Positions 23,717 to 29,881 of a stretch of DNA of 29,881 bases are shown piece by piece (the stretch's first letter is position 1; every line of letters starts with the position of its first letter). The stretch comes from Syntrophus sp. (in: bacteria) (GTDB taxonomy: Bacteria > Desulfobacterota > Syntrophia > Syntrophales > UBA5619). The position numbers were made by a program, and so were the translations under genes. The notes beneath the pieces were generated by a model, which saw only the letters and a program-made list of their open reading frames with translations, was not told the DNA's origin and ran no database searches. The stretch covers positions 1 through 29,881 of the forward strand of contig PNOO01000001.1 of assembly GCA_013824905.1 (NCBI GenBank), read 5' to 3'.

Positions 23717-24181
23717 TTATGGCGGCGATATTAGCCTTTTCGCACGGAAAAATCCACTTAAAATTTCGACGCAGGCCTCCCGGTGGGCGCCTTCCGTGAC
23801 CTCCACGGCGTGGTTCAGCCGCCGGTCATCAAAGAGGCGGTAGAGACTAACCACTGCTCCGCCTTTCGGATCGGCGGCGCCGAAGACGACACGTCCAATT
23901 CTTGCGTGGAGGATTGCCCCGGCGCACATGAGGCAGGGTTCGAGCGTCACATAGAGTGTCGTCCCGGCGAGACGATAATTCCCAAGGAGAGCGGCCGCCC
24001 GTCGGATGGCAAGAATCTCCGCATGGGCCGACGGGTCGTTAAGGGTAATGGGGCTGTTGTGAGCCTGCGCGAGGAGTTCCTCCCCCCGGACGATCACCGC
24101 CCCGACCGGCACCTCTTCCGACTCCCGGGCCAGGAAGGCCTCCTCCAGGGCCAGCCGCATCCATTTTTCATCCGTCTCCAT
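23717..24181 (-). CDS. tadA: tRNA-specific adenosine deaminase
   Basis: Protein of 154 residues of the cytidine-deaminase fold. Zinc ligands are His53 and catalytic Glu55 in HAEI, with Cys83 and Cys86 in PCLMC. The spacing, length and the sequence EVPVGAVIV match TadA, which converts A34 to inosine in tRNA-Arg(ACG) so that it reads CGU, CGC and CGA codons. The gene is just upstream of tRNA-Ser on the same strand, a frequent chromosomal neighbourhood for tadA. The ribosome site is weak (GAGG 10 nt upstream). Confidence 0.95.
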   Translation of the reverse strand: METDEKWMRLALEEAFLARESEEVPVGAVIVRGEELLAQAHNSPITLNDPSAHAEILAIRRAAALLGNYRLAGTTLYVTLEPCLMCAGAILHARIGRVVFGAADPKGGAVVSLYRLFDDRRLNHAVEVTEGAHREACVEILSGFFRAKRLISPP

Positions 24182-24310
24182 CGGTTTTTCGCCTCATATC
24201 GTTTTTTATATCATTAAAGGGACAGCTCCGGTATTCTTCCCATTTTCGCTTTTGACTTTTGACGCAAATTCCTTCATTATCCATCGGAAAGACGGAGGGT
24301 GTTCTATCCC

Positions 24311-24853
24311 ATGATGACCAGGAAGTTCCTCATTCCCTTTGTGTTGGCATCACTCGTGGGCCATACATTGGTCCTTGCCCTGACGACCCGCATCTATTGG
24401 AGCGCGAGCTCTTTGCCGGAAAAAGTGATCACCGTCGAGCTGAAGGCGCCGCCGGAAAACAAAACGCCGCCAAAGCCTCCCCTCCCCAAGAAGACGCCGG
24501 CAGTGGCGGTTGCCGGAGGCGGCATCCGTGAAGATTCGGTCGCCCTGCGGGGCGACCCCGGCCCTTACAGCGCCTATCTCCTTACAATCCGCCGAAAGAT
24601 TGAACAGATCTGGAGTTACCCGCCGCAGGCACTCTCGGAACAGAGGGAGGGAAATGCCGTGATCAGCTTCACCATCGACTCCAGCGGCGCGCTCCAAGGA
24701 TATCACGTCACAGCCACCTCCGGAAGCACGGTCCTGGACGAAGAGGCGCTCGCCGTCGTCCGGGCGGCCGCTCCATACGCTCCTCTTCCCGCGGATTTCA
24801 ACCTCGCACGGCTCAACATCACCGCAACTTTCAGCTACCGGATGACCCCCTGA
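24311..24853 (+). CDS. TonB-family energy transducer protein
   Basis: Protein of 180 residues. One N-terminal membrane helix (FLIPFVLASLVGHTLVLAL) is followed by a Pro/Lys-rich periplasmic linker (PPKPPLPKKTP), then a C-terminal TonB-like domain (about 85-180). The domain begins with SAYLLTIRRKIEQIWSYPPQA and includes GNAVISFTIDSSG and STVLDEEALAVVRAAAPYAPLP, the standard TonB_C pattern. Such proteins pass energy from ExbB/ExbD to outer-membrane receptors; no exbBD or receptor genes are in the window, so the partner is unknown. The start at 24311 is one of two adjacent ATGs after GGAGGG. The gene converges with the beta-CASP gene, 3 bp apart. Confidence 0.85.
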   Translation: MMTRKFLIPFVLASLVGHTLVLALTTRIYWSASSLPEKVITVELKAPPENKTPPKPPLPKKTPAVAVAGGGIREDSVALRGDPGPYSAYLLTIRRKIEQIWSYPPQALSEQREGNAVISFTIDSSGALQGYHVTATSGSTVLDEEALAVVRAAAPYAPLPADFNLARLNITATFSYRMTP

Positions 24854-24856
24854 AAA

Positions 24857-26464
24857 TTATATTTCTGAGACGATCTCGGCGATGTTCCGGTTCACATCGA
24901 GGAGTCGATCCCGGATCTCGGTCTGCTCCAGCCAAACCTTCGCCTCCATTTTGCTGCTGCGCTCTCTGAGCTGGGCGAGTCGGGTTTCCATGTCGGTGAT
25001 AAGGAAGCCCCAGTCGATCCGCGGCGTCGCCTGCTCGGGATGCGCCACGCGCTCGAGCTCGCGGCCCACCTCCAGCGTCACTTCTTCCAGATAGTCAGGG
25101 ATAGCAGCGTCCATGCCAAAGCGGCTTTTGATGAGGGAGGCAAGCTCCTTTTGGGCGCTGTATTCTCCGTGAATCAGGAAGACCTGCAATCCCTGCGTTT
25201 TGAAATGGCCGAGCCAGTCCAAAAGCTGGCTCTGCCCCGCATGGGCGGAGAAACCGTTGATCGTGAAGATTTTTGCCTTTACGGCGATCTCTTCATTAAA
25301 GATACGAACCTTCTGAGCGCCGTCGACGATCTTCCGGCCTGTCGTCCCCTGCGCCTGGAACCCGACAAAGACGATGCTCGCCCCTTCGCGCCAGAGATTG
25401 TGGCGGAGATGGTGCTTGATCCGGCCGGCGTTGGCCATGCCGCTTGCGGAAATGACGACGGCAGGGCCTTTGGCGCTGTTGATCTCCATTGATTCCTGAG
25501 TGGTCAGGGTGTAGTGAATCTGAGAGAATGACAGAGGATCCTCGCCGTTGGCGAGGAAATTCTTGGCATCCATGTCATAATACTCCCGACGCTTCCTGAA
25601 GATCTCCGTGGCCTGAATGGCGAGCGGGCTGTCAACGAAGATGGGCATGTCCGCGGGCAGTCGGCCGTCCTTCGCCAGGAGGTGAAGGGAATAGATCATC
25701 TCCTGGGTCCTCTCCACGGCGAAAGCGGGGATGATCACCTTCTCTCCCCGGCTATAGCTGTACGCGATCGCCTCGGCAAGTTCGTTCAGGCTGTCCTTTT
25801 CATCCTTATGGTTCCGGTTCCCGTAAGTGGATTCCATGAAGAGGAAGTCGGCCTCGGCAATCACTGTCGGATCCTGTATGAGGAGCTGCGTCGGGCGGCC
25901 GATGTCGCCGGAGAAAACGATCCGGCTCGTTTTGCCGTTTTCCGTGACCACAAGCTCTATCATCGCAGCGCCGAGGATATGTCCCGCATCTCGGAAGGTC
26001 ACTCTCAGCTCCGGAAACGGTGAGAAGGGCGTCTCGTATTTCACGGCGGAAAAAAGGGGAAAGGTGGTCTGCACGTCCTTTTGAGTGTAAAGGGGAATGA
26101 GGTCCCTGTCCCCATAGCGGAGCCTTTTTCGGCTCTTCCACTGCGCCTCCATCTCCTGAATGTGGGCGCTGTCCATCAGCATGATCCTAAGGAGATCCTC
26201 CGTCGGCGGTGTCATATAGACCTTGCCGTGGAAACCCTTTTCGACAAGCCTGGGGAGGAGTCCCGAATGGTCCATGTGGGCATGGGTCATCAGCAAAAAC
26301 TCGATACCGGCGGGATCATAAATCCCGACGTCCCAATTCCGCTTTTCGATCTCGGCGTTTCCCTGATGCATGCCGCAGTCGATTGCGAACCGATGGCCCC
26401 CTGCCTCCAGTATGTAACAAGAGCCTGTGACCGTCCTCGCCGCACCCATAAACCTGATTTTCAT
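24857..26464 (-). CDS. Beta-CASP metallo-beta-lactamase RNase (RMBL family)
   Basis: Protein of 535 residues. HAHMDHSG at 61-68 is the metal motif of the metallo-beta-lactamase fold, completed by DAGHILGAAMIEL and FSGDIGRP. The beta-CASP insert contains VIISASGMANAGRIKHHL-type sequence, and FSAHAGQSQLLDWL with IHGE is the RMBL motif. Family members (YsaH/CPSF73-like) process RNA as endo- or exonucleases with two zinc ions. The C-terminal 70 residues are charged and helical, possibly coiled coil. The start follows GAGG by 6 nt. The 3' end abuts the convergent TonB-like gene. Confidence 0.9.
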   Translation of the reverse strand: MKIRFMGAARTVTGSCYILEAGGHRFAIDCGMHQGNAEIEKRNWDVGIYDPAGIEFLLMTHAHMDHSGLLPRLVEKGFHGKVYMTPPTEDLLRIMLMDSAHIQEMEAQWKSRKRLRYGDRDLIPLYTQKDVQTTFPLFSAVKYETPFSPFPELRVTFRDAGHILGAAMIELVVTENGKTSRIVFSGDIGRPTQLLIQDPTVIAEADFLFMESTYGNRNHKDEKDSLNELAEAIAYSYSRGEKVIIPAFAVERTQEMIYSLHLLAKDGRLPADMPIFVDSPLAIQATEIFRKRREYYDMDAKNFLANGEDPLSFSQIHYTLTTQESMEINSAKGPAVVISASGMANAGRIKHHLRHNLWREGASIVFVGFQAQGTTGRKIVDGAQKVRIFNEEIAVKAKIFTINGFSAHAGQSQLLDWLGHFKTQGLQVFLIHGEYSAQKELASLIKSRFGMDAAIPDYLEEVTLEVGRELERVAHPEQATPRIDWGFLITDMETRLAQLRERSSKMEAKVWLEQTEIRDRLLDVNRNIAEIVSEI

Positions 26465-26473
26465 AGCCGCCTC

Positions 26474-26501
26474 ATGATGATGTAAGTTTTGACCTTGTCA
26501 A
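26474..26501 (-). promoter_or_regulatory. Possible promoter for the beta-CASP gene
   Basis: On the minus strand TTGACA (26501-26496) is followed after 16 bp by CATCAT (26479-26474). The -35 is perfect but the -10 is weak and very close to the start codon, which would give almost no leader. Confidence 0.3.
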
Positions 26502-26558
26502 TACCTGAATGGCAATGAAATTGCAACGGCCTTTTCCCTCCGGGCCGGCACTTCGGTC

Positions 26559-26588
26559 TTGACAGGATTCCCTCTTCCGGATTAGTTT
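26559..26588 (+). promoter_or_regulatory. Possible promoter for the larA-like operon
   Basis: TTGACA (26559-26564) and TAGTTT (26583-26588) are separated by 18 bp. Only the -35 box is a good match. It ends 22 bp before the start codon. Confidence 0.35.
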
Positions 26589-26610
26589 AAGCAAGGAATA
26601 GGAGGCTGCC

Positions 26611-28053
26611 ATGAATCCGGAGATCCGCCGAACGCTCAAGGAGATAAACACCGAGGACTGGAAAGAGATTCCCGTCGAATACGGAAAGGAAATCCTGGCC
26701 ATCCGTGTTCCCCCAAACTGCGACATCCTGTCGATGAAGGAGCTCCCGATCCTCCCCGATCCGCGGGCGGCTTTCGAGGAGGCCCTTTCGCATCCGATCG
26801 GGGGCGCGACTCTCGAAGAGATCATCCGTTCCAAGGGAAAGCCGGCGGCAGAGCTCAGGGCTGCCGTAACCGTCTCCGACATCACGCGCCCCGTTCCCTA
26901 CCGCGGGGATACCGGCCTGCTTCGACCGCTGCTCAACCGCCTGGAATCGGCGGGGATCCTTCGGCAGAACATCGTCATCGTCATCGGCAACGGCATGCAC
27001 CGACCGAGCACTCTTAACGAGCGAAACGAGATGCTCGGAGAGGACATCCTTCGTCAATACCCGATTATCGACCACGACTGCGAAGACCAGGCCTCGCTCA
27101 CCTTCATCGGTAAAAGCGACACCGGCGGGGATGTCTTCGTGAACAGCGTCTTTTACCGGGCCGATGTGAGGATTGCAACGGGGCTTGTAGAGAGCCACTT
27201 CATGGCAGGGCTTTCCGGCGGGCGCAAGGCGATCTGTCCGGGACTGGTGGACAAGAGGACCATCGAGAAGTTCCACAGTCCCGCCTTCCTCGAATCCCCC
27301 CAGGCGCAAAATCTCATCCTCGACGGAAATCCCTGTCATGAGGAATCCCTGGCGATCGCGCGGACGGTCGGGGTGGATTTCATCGTCAATACAACCCTGG
27401 ACAAGGATCTGCGTCCGACCGGCGTCTTCGCCGGACACATCGAATCAGCCCATGCCGCGGCGGCCGATCTCGTCCGGAACTACGTCTTAGTCCCGGTGGA
27501 GCATGAGTATGACATCGTCCTCACCCATGGCGGCTACGTCGGCCGGAACCACTACCAGGCGGTAAAGGCCGCCTACAATGCCCTCCCGGCCATCCGAAGG
27601 GGGGGGACCCTGATCATCGCCACCGACAACCGTGATGTGGAACCGATCGGCGGATCGGAATACCGCAGTCTCCTCCACATGCTCAAGATCCAGGGAGCCG
27701 ATCACTACATGAGAATGATCGAAACGCCCGGCTGGCGCTTCACCAAGGACCAGTGGGAACCGGAGATGTGGGCGAAGGTCTTCAGGAAAATCGAAGAAAA
27801 AGATTTCGTCTACTGTACGCACACCATCCCCCGTCAGGATTACTGTCTGATCCCCGGCTGCTGTGGTCTCGATTTTATGCATAAGGAAACTAAGAAACCC
27901 GCCGCCGCGGCAGTCAAGGAAATGGTGGATAATGCTTTACGTTTCGCCGTGGCCGGGTTCCGAAACAGAGGCGTCGAACCCACGGTCGCTTTCATCCGGG
28001 AAGGGCCTTATGCGATCCCCTACCTCAGAGAGACGGAGGCCGGCGCCGGGTGA
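26611..28053 (+). CDS. LarA-family nickel-pincer racemase/epimerase (DUF2088)
   Basis: Protein of 480 residues with the two-domain LarA plan. His130 in GNGMHRPST and His196 and Lys206 in ESHFMAGLSGGRKAICPG match the catalytic histidines and the lysine that carries the nickel-pincer nucleotide in lactate racemase; His155 in DHDCEDQ and His222 in EKFHSP are also in typical places. Characterised homologues racemise or epimerise various 2-hydroxy acids, so the substrate here is open. No larB, larC or larE cofactor genes are in the window. It is somewhat longer than LarA (about 420 residues), mainly at the N-terminus. GGAGG lies 5 nt before the ATG. The stop overlaps the ABC ATPase start as GTGA. 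Confidence 0.88.
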   Translation: MNPEIRRTLKEINTEDWKEIPVEYGKEILAIRVPPNCDILSMKELPILPDPRAAFEEALSHPIGGATLEEIIRSKGKPAAELRAAVTVSDITRPVPYRGDTGLLRPLLNRLESAGILRQNIVIVIGNGMHRPSTLNERNEMLGEDILRQYPIIDHDCEDQASLTFIGKSDTGGDVFVNSVFYRADVRIATGLVESHFMAGLSGGRKAICPGLVDKRTIEKFHSPAFLESPQAQNLILDGNPCHEESLAIARTVGVDFIVNTTLDKDLRPTGVFAGHIESAHAAAADLVRNYVLVPVEHEYDIVLTHGGYVGRNHYQAVKAAYNALPAIRRGGTLIIATDNRDVEPIGGSEYRSLLHMLKIQGADHYMRMIETPGWRFTKDQWEPEMWAKVFRKIEEKDFVYCTHTIPRQDYCLIPGCCGLDFMHKETKKPAAAAVKEMVDNALRFAVAGFRNRGVEPTVAFIREGPYAIPYLRETEAGAG

Positions 28054-28961
28054 GAACGGTCATTGAAGCAGGGCATCTCCGTAAAACATTCGGGGAGCTT
28101 GTCGCTGTCGACGACCTCTCCTTTACGGTAGCTGCCGGCGAGTGCTTCGGGATCCTCGGTCCGAACGGTGCGGGGAAGACCTCCACGATCCGGATGGTCT
28201 ACGGCTTTTCGCCGCTCACCACAGGAACGCTCAGGGTTTTCGGCCTGGATGTGACGCGGGAGGCCCGCACTATCAAGGCCCGGATCGGTGTCTGCCAGCA
28301 GGAGAATAACCTCGATCCGGAACTGACGGTCCGGGAGAACCTTCTCGTCTTCGCCCGTTACTTCGATATCCCGGCTGCCGAGGCAGGACGCCGGGCGTCA
28401 GAGCTTCTCAAATTCATGACCCTGGACCATCGCGAGAATTCCCGTGCAGTTGATCTCTCCGGCGGAATGGTTCGGCGGATCGTCATGGCCCGCGCCCTCC
28501 TCAACCGGCCGGAGCTTCTCATCCTCGACGAACCGACGACCGGCCTCGACCCCCAGTCGCGCCACCTGGTCTGGGAGCGTCTTGAAGAGCTGCGCGCCAA
28601 CGGACTCACCATCCTTCTGACGACGCACTACATGGAGGAGGCCTCCCGCCTCTGCGACAGGCTCATTATTATGGACGGGGGAAGGCTCCTCGTCGAAGGG
28701 AAGCCGGCCGAGCTGGTCCGCCGGCACGTCGGCCGCCACGTCCTCGAAGTGGCCGATCCCGAGGCCGGACTCGCAGAGTTTCTCACGCAGCGAGCGGTCC
28801 CTTATGAAAGCTTCGGCCATCGCCTCATCATCTATATCGAGGACGGCAGCAACCTCTACCGGGAGATCAGCGAAAGGTCGTGCAGCGGGTCGTGCACCAT
28901 GCGGATGGCGACGCTGGAGGATGTCTTCCTCCGCTTGACGGGAAGGGAGTTGAGAGAATGA
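28050..28961 (+). CDS. ABC-2 type exporter, ATP-binding subunit (NodI-like)
   Basis: Protein of 303 residues. Walker A GPNGAGKT 37-44, Q-loop GVCQQENN, signature LSGGM 136-140, Walker B LILDEP 157-162, and the switch His193. The C-terminal 80 residues form the regulatory extension usual in DrrA/NodI/CcmA ATPases. The start is a GTG overlapping the larA-like stop, so translation is coupled. It drives a partner permease encoded next (ATGA overlap). The exported substrate is unknown; the overlap with the LarA homologue suggests a metabolic link but does not prove one. Confidence 0.93.
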   Translation: MRTVIEAGHLRKTFGELVAVDDLSFTVAAGECFGILGPNGAGKTSTIRMVYGFSPLTTGTLRVFGLDVTREARTIKARIGVCQQENNLDPELTVRENLLVFARYFDIPAAEAGRRASELLKFMTLDHRENSRAVDLSGGMVRRIVMARALLNRPELLILDEPTTGLDPQSRHLVWERLEELRANGLTILLTTHYMEEASRLCDRLIIMDGGRLLVEGKPAELVRRHVGRHVLEVADPEAGLAEFLTQRAVPYESFGHRLIIYIEDGSNLYREISERSCSGSCTMRMATLEDVFLRLTGRELRE

Positions 28962-29743
28962 CGATCTATCCCCCGCTTTCTCGCCGCTTTGTCCGCGTCT
29001 GGCAGCGGAATCTCACCGTCTACCGACAGAGCTGGCAGATCAGCTTTATCCCGCCGCTCCTGGAGCCCCTCTTCTACCTCCTGGCTTTCGGGCTCGGTTT
29101 GAGCGGGCTTGTGGGGAATATCAGATATCTGGGAGAGGAGATCTCCTACGTCCGGTTCATCGCCCCGGCGCTCATCGCCATCACCATCATGAACAGCGCC
29201 TTTTTCGAAAACACATACGGCTCGTTCGTCCGGATGTACTACCAGAAGACCTTCGACGCGATGATGGCGACGCCGCTTACAGTCGAGGAGATTATCACGG
29301 GAGAGATCATCTGGGGGGCGACAAAGGCGGTGATCGCGACGGTCATCATGATGGCGGTGATCAGCGGCTTCGGTTTGATTCGTTACCCGTCGGGGCTGCT
29401 CCTGATTCCGCTTGCCTTCCTCGGGGGTCTCGCCTTCGGCGCCTCCGGAATGGTCTGCACGGCGATCGTACCCAACATCGAACTGTTCAATCTGCCGGTC
29501 TTTCTCTTCATTACACCCATGTTTCTCTTCGGTGGGACGTTCTTCCCCGTTGAAAACCTCCCCCTCTGGGCGCAACGGACCGCGGCGCTGCTGCCTCTCA
29601 CCCATCTCGTCGATCTCGCCCGCGCCTTCGCGACTGACCGCATCGACGCATCGCTTTTACCCGGCCTCGGTTATCTGACCGCCGTCGCCGCGGCTGTCTT
29701 TCCGCTTGCCCTCCGCAAGATGCGCCGGCGCCTGATCAAATGA
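28958..29743 (+). CDS. ABC-2 type exporter, permease subunit (NodJ-like)
   Basis: Membrane protein of 261 residues with about six hydrophobic helices. The order is an N-terminal cytoplasmic segment (RRFVRVWQRNLTVYRQSW), helices beginning FIPPLLEPLFYLLAFGLGLSG, then APALIAITIMNSAF, AVIATVIMMAVISGFG, LLLIPLAFLGGLAFG and LFNLPVFLFITPMFLFGG, and a final helix near LGYLTAVAAAVFPLAL. The pattern FxGTFFPVENLP is typical of ABC2_membrane/NodJ proteins. The start at 28958 overlaps the ATPase stop (ATGA). It ends the operon before a strong terminator. Confidence 0.93.
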   Translation: MTIYPPLSRRFVRVWQRNLTVYRQSWQISFIPPLLEPLFYLLAFGLGLSGLVGNIRYLGEEISYVRFIAPALIAITIMNSAFFENTYGSFVRMYYQKTFDAMMATPLTVEEIITGEIIWGATKAVIATVIMMAVISGFGLIRYPSGLLLIPLAFLGGLAFGASGMVCTAIVPNIELFNLPVFLFITPMFLFGGTFFPVENLPLWAQRTAALLPLTHLVDLARAFATDRIDASLLPGLGYLTAVAAAVFPLALRKMRRRLIK

Positions 29744-29784
29744 ATGCCGCTCGGCGGGAGGAACATTCTTTCGCCTGCTAAAAA

Positions 29785-29828
29785 AACCGGCCGAACGCTA
29801 TCGGGCACGTTCGGCCGGTTCTTTTCTT
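29785..29828 (+). terminator. Strong intrinsic terminator after the ABC operon
   Basis: A 13-bp perfect stem, AACCGGCCGAACG (29785-29797) with CGTTCGGCCGGTT (29808-29820), has a 10-nt loop and is followed by CTTTTCTTCTT. An A6 run on the left side makes it usable from the other strand too. After it, to the window end, only short GCCGGT repeats are seen, with no gene that can be supported. Confidence 0.9.
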
Positions 29829-29881
29829 CTTGGCTTTGGTGAATTTCTAAATACTTGGTTGCCGGTGCCGGTGCCGCTGGC

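Noticed and set aside
26587..27438. Minus-strand open frame of 283 codons opposite the larA-like gene
   Set aside because: Antisense shadow of a gene with recognised catalytic residues.

Overview
The window looks like chromosome of a GC-rich, anaerobic Desulfobacterota-type bacterium (Syntrophus/Smithella-like). This assignment is an inference from gene content: ADP-forming acyl-CoA synthetase fused to a GNAT domain, CoA-acylating semialdehyde dehydrogenase, LarA-family enzyme and TonB. No marker gene fixes the taxon. GC was judged by eye and not computed.

Left flank (1-6490), core metabolism. The 3' end of a DegT-family sugar aminotransferase meets, through a shared hairpin, a minus-strand pair: class I/II aminotransferase, then methylmalonate-semialdehyde-type dehydrogenase. 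Divergent from this pair is a large acyl-CoA synthetase (ADP-forming)/GNAT fusion. The trio fits amino-acid or acyl-CoA catabolism.

Centre (about 6496-23532), a lower-GC genomic island of about 17 kb with every recognised gene on the minus strand. Its right end abuts the 3' end of a tRNA-Ser(CGA) gene and a P4-type integrase. Its left end carries a second tyrosine recombinase with two small regulators, a Zn-ribbon HTH protein and an AlpA-like protein. The nonamer ATACCCCCA occurs twice at the left end and twice, inverted, at the right end, and a degenerate copy of the tRNA 3' end lies just after the synthetase stop codon. Both suggest one integrated element. The cargo is defence-like. It includes a five-gene operon: a methylase with an N-terminal PD-ExK nuclease; a specificity subunit whose N-terminal coding lies in the -1 frame across a T6 run; a HEPN protein; an Mrr-type nuclease with a PUA/EVE-like N-terminus; and an unknown protein. 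It also includes an unknown two-gene pair coupled by ATGA, and a membrane-anchored LRR-Roc-COR GTPase with 16 nearly identical 22-residue repeats. A decayed IS91-like transposase end and an orphan plus-strand terminator (possible small RNA) lie between the Roco gene and the AlpA gene.

Right flank (23532-29881), GC-rich core again. It contains tRNA-Ser(CGA), tadA, a TonB-like protein, a beta-CASP metallo-beta-lactamase RNase, a LarA-family nickel-dependent racemase/epimerase homologue, and an ABC-2 exporter pair (ATPase and permease) overlapping the larA-like gene. The operon closes with a strong hairpin terminator.
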